DNA from: Liolophura sinensis
Taxonomy: Eukaryota; Mollusca; Polyplacophora; Chitonida; Chitonidae
Reading direction: 5' to 3'
DNA: 64,000 nt
NCBI RefSeq assembly: GCF_032854445.1
Contig: NC_088300.1
Span: forward strand, 21,247,608 to 21,311,607
Part shown: in pieces, positions 34,315 to 47,234 of the stretch
Layout of the letters: every line of letters starts with the position of its first letter
Numbering within the stretch: position 1 is the first letter of the stretch
The notes under the pieces: model-generated
Told to the model about the DNA's origin: nothing
What the model saw: the letters and a program-made list of their open reading frames with translations, nothing else
Databases searched by the model: none
Position numbers and translations under genes: made by a program

Positions 34315-37300
34315 GTAAATGTATGTGAATAGAGTCTTTAAGTTTGATCTTACCATACCGATTTAATATAATGCCGGTTGACAGCCTGATTCTTGTTTAT
34401 TCACCATGAGAAATTCATGTCGGCTGCTAAATTTGCACTCATTTGTTGACAGTGACGCTTATCCATAAGTGGTATGAATAGTGACGAAAATTCAACTCTA
34501 AAAATTCTTTTTGTGGTGATTCTGCCCTCTATATACTCGTCTTAATGTAAAATGAATGGCTATTCGAGCAAATGTAAATCCATTTCATTTTAGTCGAGAA
34601 TTGCAATTTGTTTGGAACAAATGATACACATGTATGTGTGAATACACGGACATGCTATATATTCCCGCTCCTAGTAACTATAGTGTGTTCACTTCCAGCA
34701 GAGAAAAGAAGTTCAGACACTGAAATTTACAAGAAGTTATATTTGTCAAATATTAACAGTTACATGCATATGGCTTTGTGATACTTTCACTGACATGCAC
34801 TTGTTTCTAATGCTTCCCATTTTGTACTGTTGTTGCTGACATGTTACTCTTGTTTTAGGTGTGTAGCCAATAGTGTTACAGTTTGAAACATAACATGGTG
34901 CAATGCTTGGATTTCTAGAAGAAGCATAATTCTTTAAATAGAAGTGATGCGTTCGTCCATGACTGTCACTGACAGTTATACATCCCCTGTACATTGTATT
35001 CAATTACATGTACTTGTTAGCACTCACCTCCAATGAGTTACTCCTACTTATTTGGGGAAGTGTCTATTAAGTCAAAAAGGTGTCTAGGTTGAAAGTATAA
35101 GCCATGATATGAAAGAGACTGTACCAGTGATTTTTGGGAAAAAATCCATATCCTTATTAAATAGAATTTTCTATATTCACCAAGAGTAGCTTAGATTGTT
35201 GCCTTTCACGAAATGTGAGACTTATACTTTACCTGGCTGTACAATTTATAGTGATAAAATATTCCTATTTTGAAAAAAATTATAATGCAACTGGCTTTAT
35301 AAATTTGAGGAGATTTATTACCGATTTTGATCGGTAACACAAGCAGTGATGAGGAAGATATTTGTGAAATGTAATCATTTAAGCTATTCTAAAATAATAG
35401 CAAAAAATTTTTTGGGCACGATTACTAGTATGGCCTCTTTTAAGGTGAAGAAAGTTAATTACGGAAATTGTGAAAATTGGTAATGATCTGCAGAGAGTAA
35501 TGCTTGAGAGGCCTAGATCATGTGGTTAAAGCATTGCTATTGCTGTACCAAAGCATCAGTTTAATCTTAAGTTTAACTTACAAGTACAGCGTCCATGATT
35601 TGATGGGGGACAATATTGCTTTATTTCCTGAATATTATTCATTGATTATCATAAGTGGACATGTTTCATTTTGCCTTCATTAGCAACAAATGAACAAAAG
35701 GAAGCTCCTATAGACTCATCTGAGGACGATCATGACTCGGATCATTCAGAAAGAGGACAATCCCCTTTCTCAAATATGTCTCTGGACGTCCTGGCTCAAG
35801 TTGCCTCTGCTACCTTGGAGAAGGAGCCAAGACCTAAAGAGCTCCAGCCACAGAGAAGGGTGGGATATTTGACAGTTACTCTCAGCAATTTGCACATATT
35901 TAATTTATGACAGATGGAGGAGTGAATTTTCAGGAGATAGCCTGAATTTGTGAAAGTGTTAGGCAGTTTTGTGAGTTGTAAGAAGGCTGTTCATAGTTAA
36001 TTTAATGTATCTTTTTTTAAATAATATATGTCTGGGATCATATGATTCAAGAGGTTCAAGAAAAGTTGGTCACCTGTTGAAAATACTCTCTTGACTCAAG
36101 ACACTTAGCTATAGTATATAAATGCAGTGAATGCAGCTATGTTTAGCGTTTTATAACTGAAAGTATTAATATTTTTTATAAAGTTAATGTCCCCTTCAGT
36201 TGGTTGAAAATTTATACTTTCCTTATCATCTATGATTCCACCAAAGACTAAACAATAACATGGGAAAAAAATTTATTTTGGTTTGTTTTTTCCAGTTGAC
36301 TCGTAGAAGCATCCAAAGTCGAGACAATTTGAACTTGGAACAAATCCAGTTATTATCTGATCGGTCATTAGTTGACTTTTTTGCTGATTTGAAAGCCAAT
36401 GAGATGCGTCGGAATTACACTTTTGTGTGTTATCTGATGCCAGAGAAATGCCAAGCACAGTTTTCTAGCTTTGGCAATGAAACACAGGCTCGTCTAAAAA
36501 TGAAAAACCATTTGAGTCAACATTTATTGGAGCTTGAACAGTTGGAAAAGAGTAACGGTAAGTACCATGCTGAAACACAAGCTAAATAACTCTCATCATA
36601 GCTTGCACACTGTAATTCCACGAAGATAACACAATCTAACATTTAATGAATGCTCTGCTAATTTAAAAGTACCATGCTTAGTATATTAGTTGTTACTGAC
36701 TGTGTCATTTTATGCCATAAATTAAAAAGATTTGGTATGTTTTTATATAATGGTTGTCTGTCTGTTGTCTTTAGATGAACTCTTCTCAGCAGAACCTTTG
36801 CCTGCAAGGAAAAGACGATTGGCAGGTATGTGTGTTAATTTCTTAGTTGCCTTTGTTTAATTACCAAAGCAATAATAGAGTTCTGAGTGGTCAAAAAAGT
36901 CCAGAGCCACAAGTGCAGTGAGGGCAATGTTTCAGTGTAATTTAAATTTTAAAAAAGGTAGAAATCAGTCTATTGTGGTGAAAGGTAACTGTGAAACACC
37001 GATTGTCAGTTTCAATATTATAGGTTGAAAATGTAAAAAAAAAAAAAAAAAATGGCCCAATTGAGTTACCTCCTTTGGCGTCACTCCCCCTTAAAAAATG
37101 GTGCATTTTTGGGAGTGAACTGTGGTTACTTGGGATGTCTAAAAATGGCTAATAGCGATTTCAAAGCCAAAGTGACGTAAGGTTGAAGACCTACATGCGG
37201 GACAGATTTCATTTTAGTAAACATAATCTGTGGAGGTAAGGATAAACATTGTTAATATTATATAAATACTTATGCCAAGTGAGGTAATATAAAATTTAAG

Positions 37301-40300
37301 TTTGCCCTCAAAGTTTACCACAGTATATTGTTATCATTGGCTTGAGCATAAAGGGAGTAGCATTCAACTAGTAGTGACTAAACGGGGAATGAGGAGTAAT
37401 GTAGAACATATACAGTTGTCTCCCATCACAGGAAGAGTTATGTCCCATGTTTCAAAAATCTGTGAATAATTAAAACAATGTGTTATTATTTCCAGGGAAA
37501 AGATTTAATTAATACAGGCCTTACATATATTTTCCTTCAGTATTCTGAGCATGTAACACAAGCCTGTAAATGCATCTGTGATTTGTCAGCCAATGAGAAG
37601 GTTTCAGTCTATTATATCACTGGTATACGCAAAGCTTAAACAGCATTCTGTGTGAATTGACATGTGACTGTAGATATAGAATGCTAGGTTAATTCATTCT
37701 ATACAAAAATAAATGTACCTCCAGGCACAGAAGGGTGGGGCCCAACTACATGTATATAACTGGTTTGTATTTCAGCTGGACATCTAGCTCTATGTAAACT
37801 CTATTTAGAAAACATTAAAATAGGTAGTCCGTGTACACTGACTGTTTGCTTGAGGAATATTTGGATGCGTCATATTTGTGACTGCTCAACCTACAGTCAG
37901 GGACAAGCGCTCCTGTTAAAATGGTGAATGGTGAAATACCTCTAGCCGGTCAAATCAGTCAGAGACAAGTGCCCCTGTTAAAACGGTGAATGGTGAAATA
38001 CCTCTAGCTGGTCAAATCCATGCCATAACATCTTCCCTTCCCATCAACGGACACAATTTGATAATGGTTTTGGTAATGGTACACTGACTTTTCCTCAACG
38101 AACAGTGTCCTCAGGCTACGAAATGCACCCCCCCCCCCACAACCCCTGTATGTATATGCCTTTGTGAATGTAACACACATTTGATTCAGATTGCTTATCT
38201 GGTGCTTTATCAGCAGGGGGAGGTGGTAATCACTCTGGATTTACAACTGATATTTCCTCCACCATTGACCATTATGATGATTTCTAAATTTATTTCATTG
38301 ATGTTGAAAAGAAACAGTTCTGTGCAATAGGCCCCATGGAAGCACAAGTGAATAATGAAGGCACAAGAGAGTATGATTTGGTCTTTGAATGCTTGATCTC
38401 AATCTGGGTTTTCATTTTGCCTTGCAGAAGCTGCTGTTCTCCATAAGAGAAAGAGAAAAGGAATCACTTCTGCCAAGAACAAAGTTAAAAGGAATACACC
38501 TGAGATATACGTTTTGCCAAAAGGGCGGTTGGTCAATTTATCAGAACTGGCAAATCATTCGCCTGAAGACTCTGAAAGCCCAAGCAAAAGAAGAAGAAAG
38601 TTTATGAAACAAGGCAAAGACAACTCTGAGAATGCTTCTCCAGAGAAGCATAGATCTGATGATTTTGAATCTCATACCAGAAAGAAAACCAAAAATATTG
38701 ACTCCACAAAAGGAAAGCAAACTGTAAAACAAAGAGGCGCAAATAACAAAAAGGGGTCACAACCTGACTCGACTACTAAAGGCTCTTTGCCAGATGAAAC
38801 TGAACGGCGTATAGAGGAAAATGAACAGTTCATTATTGACTTATTGACTAGGAATCAACCTCATCGGGACCACTGTTACACCACCATCTTTGGGAAGAAG
38901 CGTGGAATAGATGCAGTCCATTTGGAGATGGATTCATCAGATGATGAAGATGGCACTGTTGATGTTGGTGACAGCAACTCGTACTATGGTAATTTCATAG
39001 AGCAGCTCCGTAAGCCTGTTGAGCCAGTGCTTCTATTCCGTCGTATTCCGGGGGAAGAGGGGACCCCTATGGTGTGCTGCGAGGAGATCGTTGGAGGGGA
39101 GGAGGAAGAAGAGGAGGGCCACTCTGGAGAAAGTAAGTGTGGTGAACTGTATCTGTTTACAGAATTATACTATTTGCATGATTAATTATGAATTCAGTTT
39201 GACCTGCTACTTATTTAGAGCCATGCAATACAGAAATAACTTGAAATAATAAAACAAGGCTGAAGAAAAACACAAGCTGATCAGAAATTTTAGTGGTGCT
39301 TTCAAAAAACATAATCGGAGCACCAGAAGCAAAAGATGCTCGTGCCTGCATATGCTTTACTTGAATCTGTCGAATTTTGGCAACTTGTTTGTGTTTTGAT
39401 TTTCTTTAAACGCATTGGATTTTAGATCACATCTACACAAAATGAATATGCATTTAATAAAAAGGTTGTGACTTGCACATGCTCTTGGCTCAACATGAAA
39501 GACAAGTCCAGCTCATGCTGACTTCCTCTCCGGACGTAAGTAGGAATGTCTGTTAGCAACCTGGGGATGGTGGTGGGGTTTCCCCGGGGGCTCTGCCCGG
39601 TTTCCTCCCACCACAATGCTGGCCACCATCGTATGAGTGAAATAATCTGGAGTACGGCGTAAAACACCAATAAAATAAATAAATAAATCAGCTTGAAAGA
39701 GGGAATTTCCACTGATGCAAGCAGTAGAACATTTTCCTCATAGTGATGTTTGCAGATTGTAAATTAGCCATCAAAATAAAATTTAACTGATTCGTATCCT
39801 TTAATTGATGGGTTTATTGACACTTGGTGTTTTATCTCGCGCCATTGTTTTTCCTCCTTCGCTTATTTTAAGAAACTGATTACACTTTTTATACCAGTTT
39901 TTACCTACAAAACTATTTAAAAATGATGTCTTTCATTTATAAAAATAGAGCCATATCCTCCAATGCCCAAGTCTGCCTTAGCAAAAAAAGGTCGTATTCC
40001 GGTACCAGAGGAGAATATGTCTTTCAGTGAGGATGAGGATGGAACTCCAAAGAGGAAGAGGAAAAACACAGTTAAAGAGGGTTCTGCAGAATGGGAACGA
40101 GTAAGTGTTAGCAGAATTTAAGTCTGTTTATGGAAACCGTACTGCTTTATTATTTCATATGTATATTAGTTAGATGAATGGTGACTTGGTCCTACACCAC
40201 CCAACTGAGATGACCTGAGCACCTCATGACGACTAAACCATGTTGTATGGGTTCTCCTGTGTGAAGTTTTCATTCAAGTACTTTGTATCGAAGACCCCTC

Positions 40301-42214
40301 AGCAGGGCCATATCTAGAAAAAATTTGAAGGTTCTGATCCCAAACTTTAAAGTTTACATTATGACAGCGTGCTTTAAGAAATTTTATAAAGCGCATCTAA
40401 ATGACCCTTTCTGGGAGCTTTTGAGTCTGTGAATGAAAGAGATTTGTATGAAAACATTTATTTGTTAACCATTATATTTACACGTACTTGTTAGTTTTAA
40501 TACAGCTTGATTACGTACAGTTTAGGTCATGCTCAGTATTTCCCTACTGTAGTTGCATGGCAGCGTGTGTAAAAGAAGTGGGATACGTTTTAAAACTATT
40601 TTTTAAAAAAATGCTTTAGAATTGTATGCATACATGGAAGTTTAAAGGAGTAAGTGTGAAAGTTTAGGGCTCAGTAATGTAATTAGTAAATAACCTGTTG
40701 TCTGAGATACTATTTATTGCCTGTGTTACTTTCAGAAGTGTGCATTAAGATGTATAAGAGAATTGAAGGGGAGAAAGAAGGATGACTCATCATCACCACT
40801 GATGTGCAAAATCTGTAAAGACAAGACTTTTACAGCCTGTGCAACCTTAATGTATCATTATCGTAGTCATGCGGGTATGAATTACTTTTTGATAAATTCA
40901 GGCATCTTGTGTGTGAACATACTATATTATGTATTAATCATGGGGAGATGCCTTAAATATTTGATCTGCTATTAAGCATTGTTTTGGGGGTCTTACTTTT
41001 AACAAGTAGTAAACAGTAATTGTTGTGCCATTCAGATGGCCTTACATGAAGTTGGCTGAGTATTACTTGCTTCCCACTATTATGGCATATACATTGATTT
41101 CGCTCATGTGGTGAAACTCAGTGCATCAAATGAAAGGTATGTCAGTTACTTGCCCGAGATGTGTGGTTGAACATAAAAATTCTGGATATTTTCTGTCAAA
41201 TTTGTCCATTTGCATATCTTTCTGTTGAGATCAAAGAGCATGCCTCATTTTCCTTCAATTTGCAGGAATAAAACCCTTTGTATGTCTGATATGCAACACC
41301 ACTTTCACTCGTCAACACAGCCTGAACTACCATATGTTAATCCACAACAACCAGAGCCGTTTCACCTGCAAAGATTGTGGCCGAAAGTTCAGACATCCCA
41401 GTCATTTTAAGGTATGAAAAGCAGGAAACCTGACTTCTGTGATATATAGCATATTTTGGTTTGAATTCATGAAATTGTTTATAGGTAACAGTATTTTGGT
41501 GTTCAGGTTGAAAATATGTTGTATATGCAGCTGAATACAGAGTGTACAAAATAAGTTTGCTACATGTGGATCAGAAATGTCTGGTGATCTAGATATACAT
41601 GTATTTGTATTTTTTATCACAGAAGGGCCTTACGGTCACAAATGCAACAATTGCGCTTCCAGATCATTTGTTTTGGAGTCTTACTGGTTGTAGCAAATTG
41701 TCAGAAGACTTACTGCAGCTCGTGAAGTAGTTCGTATTTCCCATGTCACCATGATGTTTATTTGATGTTGTAGGAACATCTAAGGAGACACACAGGAGAA
41801 ACCCCCTTTGAGTGTACAGATTGTCCACAAAAGTTCAAAACCAGGAATACATACAAGCGGCACTTGAAGACTCGTCATGGGAAACTGTTGACAGCAAGTG
41901 GAATTCACATTTTGTCGCGCGAGGAATTTTTACTTGTGCGAACAAAACCATACCGTAAGGGCGAGGAATCTGAGGAGGAGGGTGACATTGCTGATATTGC
42001 TGAGGAAGATTTACTAGACTCTGGCGAGGAGTCCGAAAACATTTCAGTCACAGACAATACTAACTTGGCTCTGCCAGTTATCACACAGAGCACAAACCTC
42101 CCCTTGCACCTAGCCTCCCAGCAGTTGTCTGCCCCTGGTAGCACTGTCCATGGCCATGTCCTGCCTTCAGGACATCTTCTTGTTCCAGTGGATGTTCAGT
42201 TTGTCATGACTTGA
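34251..42214 (+). CDS. C2H2 zinc-finger protein, nine coding exons, complete
   Basis: Nine exons join in phase to an open frame of about 711 residues. In order: a basic N-terminus; an acidic Ser/Asp segment (about residues 30-45); an atypical finger with C125, C132, H152 and H156; a long Lys/Arg-rich disordered region (about 185-320) with several nuclear-localisation-like clusters (RKRKG, KRRRK); an acidic patch; and four fingers at C494-H515, C523-H543, C551-H571 and C579-H600. The last three have canonical C-x2-C-x12-H-x3/4-H spacing and one TGE-type linker. It ends with an acidic stretch and VPVDVQFVMT. It is a probable nuclear DNA-binding regulator. I do not recognise a named orthologue. 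Confidence 0.9.
35684..35859 (+). CDS. Zinc-finger gene exon 2
   Basis: Acceptor TTCATTAG, donor GTGGGA, phase 0 at the end. It reads ATNEQKEAPIDSSEDDHDSD and SLDVLAQVASATLEKEPR. Acidic then helical, no domain recognised. Confidence 0.82.
36296..36557 (+). CDS. Zinc-finger gene exon 3 (atypical finger)
   Basis: Acceptor TTTTTTCCAG, donor GTAAGT, phase 1. It encodes SLVDFFADLKANEMRRN followed by a finger with C-x6-C-x19-H-x3-H spacing (CYLMPEKC ... NHLSQH). The longer C-C and C-H gaps make it a divergent C2H2 finger, possibly a protein- or RNA-binding module rather than a DNA reader. Confidence 0.85.
36775..36825 (+). CDS. Zinc-finger gene exon 4
   Basis: 51 bp exon, acceptor GTCTTTAG, donor GTATGT, phases 1 and 1. 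It reads DELFSAEPLPARKRRLA. The same phase on both sides makes it skippable in frame. Confidence 0.75.
37894..38017. repeat. 62 bp tandem duplication
   Basis: Two copies of a unit beginning CAGTCAGGGACAAG (second copy CAGTCAGAGACAAG at 37956), in intron 4 of the zinc-finger gene. Only a few differences between copies. Confidence 0.9.
38428..39132 (+). CDS. Zinc-finger gene exon 5 (large basic/acidic exon)
   Basis: 705 bp, acceptor CCTTGCAG, donor GTAAGT, phase 1 in and out. It is rich in Lys/Arg/Ser (HKRKRKG, SKRRRKF, RKKTKN), then has a more ordered-looking segment (ERRIEENEQFIIDLLTRNQP, YYGNFIEQLRKPVEPVLLF), and ends in a Glu run. No catalytic or known domain motif. Confidence 0.85.
39506..39689 (+). 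mobile_element. SINE-A, 5'-truncated
   Basis: Starts after the B-box (CCAGCTCATGCTGACTTCC), contains GGTTTCCTCCCACCACAATG and ends TACGGCGTAAAACACCAAT plus (AAAT)n. It lies in intron 5 of the zinc-finger gene. Confidence 0.8.
39949..40100 (+). CDS. Zinc-finger gene exon 6
   Basis: Acceptor AAAAATAG, donor GTAAGT, phase 0 at the end. It reads PYPPMPKSALAKKGRIPVPE then a SEDEDGTPKRKRKN segment with an NLS-like cluster. Confidence 0.8.
40736..40874 (+). CDS. Zinc-finger gene exon 7 (first C-terminal finger)
   Basis: Acceptor CTTTCAG, donor GTATGA. It contains MCKICKDKTFTACATLMYHY followed by RSH: C-x2-C-x13-H-x3-H, one residue longer than the classical spacing. Phase 1 at the end. Confidence 0.88.
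41266..41411 (+). CDS. Zinc-finger gene exon 8 (two fingers)
   Basis: Acceptor ATTTGCAG, donor GTATGA. It encodes a complete classical finger (FVCLICNTTFTRQHSLNYH ... H) and the first two thirds of another (FTCKDCGRKFRHPSHFK), which is completed by exon 9. An intron splitting a finger is seen here. Confidence 0.92.
41774..42214 (+). CDS. Zinc-finger gene exon 9 (last finger and C-terminus)
   Basis: Acceptor GTTGTAG. It completes the previous finger (EHLRRHTGE), adds FECTDCPQKFKTRNTYKRHL with KTRH, then an acidic run (GEESEEEGDIADIAEEDLL) and a low-complexity end terminating in VQFVMT and TGA. The minus-strand frame over it is a shadow. Confidence 0.92.
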   Translation, partial: EHLRRHTGETPFECTDCPQKFKTRNTYKRHLKTRHGKLLTASGIHILSREEFLLVRTKPYRKGEESEEEGDIADIAEEDLLDSGEESENISVTDNTNLALPVITQSTNLPLHLASQQLSAPGSTVHGHVLPSGHLLVPVDVQFVMT

Positions 42215-43210
42215 TTCATTCAGCTTGAGCCTTTTTTCAGTTGATCTGTCTCTGTCCTGTGTTGAGGACACCTGAACAATTTAAGTGGACTTACTTCCCA
42301 TTCTCCTGGATAGAGAATGTTTCATTGGACATCTTTACAAGTCTGGTACTGCTGTTTCTATTTGCACTGTATTTCTACATGTGATTTAAAGTAAAGCTCA
42401 AACAGCTCTAAATCCTGAGGAATCCGGTGCTCAGTTTCATGGTACAAACAACATAATACATTATTTTTCAAATGATTTATTGCAGTGCATTCCGAAAATC
42501 AATAATTTATGTTGTTATTAAAATCATCTTTTTGCATTTCTTTCACATTGGTGATGCTTGTTATTAGGATATGATGCATCAGCAACTTTTACAATATTCT
42601 ATCTCTGTTACAATGCTACTGTTAATCTACGGACCAATCATTGTTTTATATCTGTTATCACTGTTATGTTGTTCTTGAAGTATAGACATGTCATATATTT
42701 AAAACATATGTACCATAGTGGATGGTTATTTAGCCTGGTGCTGCAATAGCTGAGTATAGATTTTTAATCCTCTTATTGTATTTATTTAGGATGGACTGGT
42801 AATCCAATGCTTTACACTTCATTATTCTACATTCATGAATGTACTTTAGACTTTATACACATTGAATGTTATTTAGGCTCTTACCCAGCTGTGGTGCTAA
42901 GAGTTCAGGCGTTAGGGTTAGTTGTCTTGGTGCACAAATTTTCTGAACTCAGTGAACGTCTTACAAAGTTCTGGAATTTTCATCCAAACAATGAGTATAG
43001 TCTGGCCACACAAGTAAGTTTATAATTTTTGCTGACATTTCAATCTTGGGTATGGCATTTCATAAAAATAAGTTGAGACAAGGTTCATGCTAAGCTTTGT
43101 GATTTTAGGGACTTTGAACACAGTATGCTATGTGTTGATATCTTCTGACAAGCTTAAAGGACATGTTTTTGTTAACTAAAAATATCTTATCTCATGAGAT
43201 AATTTATTTC

Positions 43211-44206
43211 TTAAAACGAACATAATGGCAGCCTCTAAAGCTGAATTAATTAATAAACTAGTATTCAAGAAATGTTCTGTAAATATTTTAAAAATTCTAC
43301 ACCTCTCATCAACAAAGTAAATAGCAAAGGATCGTCAGTACCTAGCCACTCATTGCATTACACCATTTTGCCATGTTACAGTTATCTAGAGTGACGTCAC
43401 GAAACCTAGGAGCTCTCCAGTATTGTTGGTATTAATATGTCAGTGAGAAAATACAAACAGAAACGCCTGATACCCAACCAAAGAGTATCAGTTCTGTCCC
43501 GTTTTCAAAGGGTTGATGTTTCTTTTAGCCTGGCGCTCAGCCTGGGCGATCTTCTTGGGCACAAGTGTCATGTTTTAGCATTCCTGCTTGTTCTCGTCCT
43601 CGACCTCGACCTGCATGGGTGTAAGCATTAGGCCTGGCTGGCTGTACCGACTTCGGGAAATGTACGGAACATGGGAGGACTTTTGTGATTTATAACAGAC
43701 TCTTTTATGCAGACTTTGGAAAGATATTTTTGTAATAAATCTGACTTTGCTAAGGAAAAATAATGCAATGCCACAATATTCATCTCCAGGCAATGACTCT
43801 CCCGAGGCGGTTTTCTAGCCAGCTCAACCGTACAAGTTACTGCAGCCTCCTGCCCAACACATATGCATTGTGACACGGGTAGGCGTTCTCAGTTCCCTGT
43901 GATAAATATGTGGTTCAAAATGCATCAGTTTAACACTTAAAATGGCTGCAAAATGTGATACATTGCATCAATTTCTGTCTATCAACTATGAGAAACCACA
44001 CTAACAATCAAGAGCTAATAGGTTTTTGGACGCGACAGCGGCTTCTACAACACGGCTACTGTGAGTGAATTATTGGCCAGTGCCATATCCCCAATGCTAA
44101 ACTTCATCCTCTCGGCTTTTCAAAACTTTTTAGAATTATTTAGATATTTTTCTGCGATATCCTCGTTTCTTTGTATGTATAGTGGCAGACTTTATGTTCA
44201 CGTTAA
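43211..44206. mobile_element. About 1 kb terminal-inverted-repeat element, copy 1
   Basis: The left end reads TTAAAACGAACATAATGGCA; the complement of the right end reads TTAACGTGAACATAAAGTCT. Both are followed by a GCC-x-CTA-type block, giving imperfect inverted repeats of about 27 bp bounded by TTAA. The interior is clearly homologous to 61707-62736 (for example TGCCTGATACCCAACCAAAG-like blocks). No transposase ORF, so non-autonomous. TTAA ends suggest a piggyBac-type target, but the termini are not typical. Confidence 0.75.
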
Positions 44207-46107
44207 ATACTTAGTAGATTGTCCTGAACAGTGTTGAAAACTATCTTGTACTTGCAGGGCTTAATAGAAGTTAATTCAGAAGCTGCTGTTCAAAATACTG
44301 ATAAAAAGGTGCTCTTTTTAGGTAAAAGTTGATGTATCAAAATGACCCAAAAGTGCCTTTTGGGAAGAAAAAGGCCCTGCAATACCTAGATAAAGCGTAT
44401 GTGAAGTGATATTTGAAGGGAGACGACTGTAGTTACTAAAGACTTCATGGTGACCATGAAACATGACTCTTACACAGCCTACACATTTACTTAGAACAAG
44501 GATCAATTGACCAGTGTGAAAGACTGCAAGTTACATTGTTGTGGTATTTTAGGTCAGGATGTCTCAAAGCAAATCCGACTAATCTGTTTAATTAGTCAAA
44601 AATTTAATCTGTTCAAAACAAATGTGATCATCCCATAATTCTACTTAATAAGACACGATGTGTGAGTGATAAATTATCTGTGGTAAATTGACCAATATCA
44701 TTAACTACATAAAACATATGTGTCATTTTGCATGAATGGTGAAGTTTAGATTAAAATCTATAATGCTGGGTGTGCAGCCTCTCTGAGCATGAATCAGCTG
44801 GATAAATATATGATCTTGCTAATGGGTACTTTTGTTTGTAAATGAAAAAAAAAGGGAAGAAAAAAAAATCCAAATGAAAAGAAGGATGTTTATCACTAAG
44901 TTTTGGAAGTGTGGGCTGGGAGGATTTTCCATAAGCCCCTTTTCCAATTTTGTTCTCCATACCAACATTCAGCAGGGTCTTAATGTACGCAGTGTTGCAT
45001 CATAATTTTTATGTGATGATGCAACACTTTTTGTGATGTCACCATGCATCAACATTGTAACGCTATGAATTTATACTGCATACATATATATTTTTGGCAT
45101 ACATAAACAATGTTGTGCAACAGTTCTGTGTAAAATACCAAGATGGTCTATTCCATAAGGTAAATCTTGTTTTTCTGAACACATGGTATAATGCCCACAA
45201 AGTATGTCTCTTGCTCATTCTTTTGTATCTTGGGAGTAAGGTTAGTTTCGAGCGAATTTCTGTGAACAGTATATCAAAGAATCAATGCTCCCAGATGCAT
45301 TAAACTGCTTTTGCGTTATATTATTTATATCCTTTTGTTGTACTGAATGATATATACTGGTTGCATGAAGAATTACAGATCTTTTTGTAGAGCTGTTCTG
45401 ACTGTTGCAAAACTGAACTTAAAATTGTCTTTTAGAATGACAGTGGAAGGGGATTGTATTCAGTTATATAAATTTATTGATTTGTTTTGTGTTTGCATGA
45501 TGGTAGTTTTGTGTCTAAGTGAGTAAAAAGTTTGTAACGGTAAAAAGGTATAGTTCTCCTAATTAAAAGTTGACAAGTATAATACAGAAGACATATTAAA
45601 CACCCATCTTCATGGATCTGGCAGCTAGTATTGTAAGTGACTGTGCGTATGGACTGGGGGAGGATACCTCATATATAGTAACTGAATACTAGTTGTACAC
45701 ACTTTTCACATTATACATGGTTCAATATTCCCAGTTAGACTGGAGAGGCTATTTAGATTGTCTTGATGTATTAATGTTGTGTTTACGTACATTGATACTT
45801 TAGACTTTTCCATACATCCCCTCTGAACTATACAAGGGACTTTTTGTGTAGTATAAAAATTCATTTTCATGTCTCCATTTCTTGTACCTTGTTTGCAGTA
45901 CTGGTTACTGTCCTACACCTACCTGCTGGTAGCAGGGTTTATTGTAATGTATATATACAAATAACTTCAACTCTATTACAAATACAATAAAAATGACATA
46001 TACTGTATTTATGTATAACAGCTGAAATATTCGTCTTGTTGTCGCTGTGAGTAGATCAGATCAGTAAGATTGTGTGGAGAAGATTAGAGGTTTAGGTGAT
46101 CTGGTTT

Positions 46108-46175
46108 CCTCCACTTATAATGTATTGGTGAAAAAATTCTTTAACATGGCATTTAACACCAGTCAATGAAATCCT
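46108..46175 (+). mobile_element. Very degenerate SINE-A fragment
   Basis: GGTTTCCTCCACTTATAATG then AAATTCTTTAACATGGC and TTAACACCAGTCAATGAAAT follow the order of the SINE-A core and tail with several gaps. Confidence 0.45.
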
Positions 46176-47234
46176 TCATGCAGATCCCGATTTGCTTCAC
46201 TCACAAAGCTGAATGCTGACGTGAAAGAAATATTCACAAGTGCACCTCAAAAAGACACTCAACAAGAGAATGATTGATAGACGTAACATTGTAATTCAAT
46301 CAAGAACATAACTACATGTATTTGGCAAATCTTACAGACAAGATCTGGCAGAAACTGCTCTCTCAGTTGATATGGGCCTGCTGATATGGACCTGTCTCAG
46401 TCACATAAATTTTCCTCCAATTGATCGATGTCAGACTTAAAATTAAAAAAAACAAAAGCAGCGGCTTTTGTCAGAACAGGTGATTGCTGATGTAATTTGG
46501 AGGTAGCATGAGGTACTTTCAGACTTTCTTCAGAATTTTCTGACCATCATTTCCCATTAAACCCCAACTATTGATTCATTCACTCACTGGGAGACTGTTG
46601 CAGGGGAAACCTATATGTCTAAAATAAATACCTCCAGCCAGATTACACAATCCTGAAGAATCCCTTCTAAAAATTCTTCCCATAACACCTGAGTGTGCAG
46701 GACATTCTCCTGGACTGAAAAGATGCAGTGGTATTAGACATTAGAAACAATGCTACTTGATGCTACTAGGTATTTGAACATAACATTTAGATCTGCCATG
46801 CCTAGTGGCATGTAAATTCAAATGGAAAAACACAAGTAAAGGCAACTTCCTAGTGAATGTTCAATCCATTGAATTAAAAGGCAAAATGCTTGGAACAGGT
46901 TTGTTGTAACCTTATCTGTTTTAAATATAAGTATAAAATGTTAACACTTTCAGCCATTAATCCCAAATGTTATATGTTTAACTAAATGCCATTTTGCAAG
47001 CCAAAATTTCATGTACCGGTACTGAATGAGGGTAAAATATCAAGTAAAAGGCTTGTTTATGCCCATATTTAGAATTTGGTCCGCAAGACTGAGCAATGAT
47101 TGCACAATACGGTTTATTTACCTTTGAAGAAGGAAAGCCAGTGTTCTATGAGGGGAAATTGAAAAGCCATATGCCTTAGCCTACTGATTCTTGGTTCCAA
47201 TGGCCAGATATCCATGATGGTCCCCTAATTCTGT

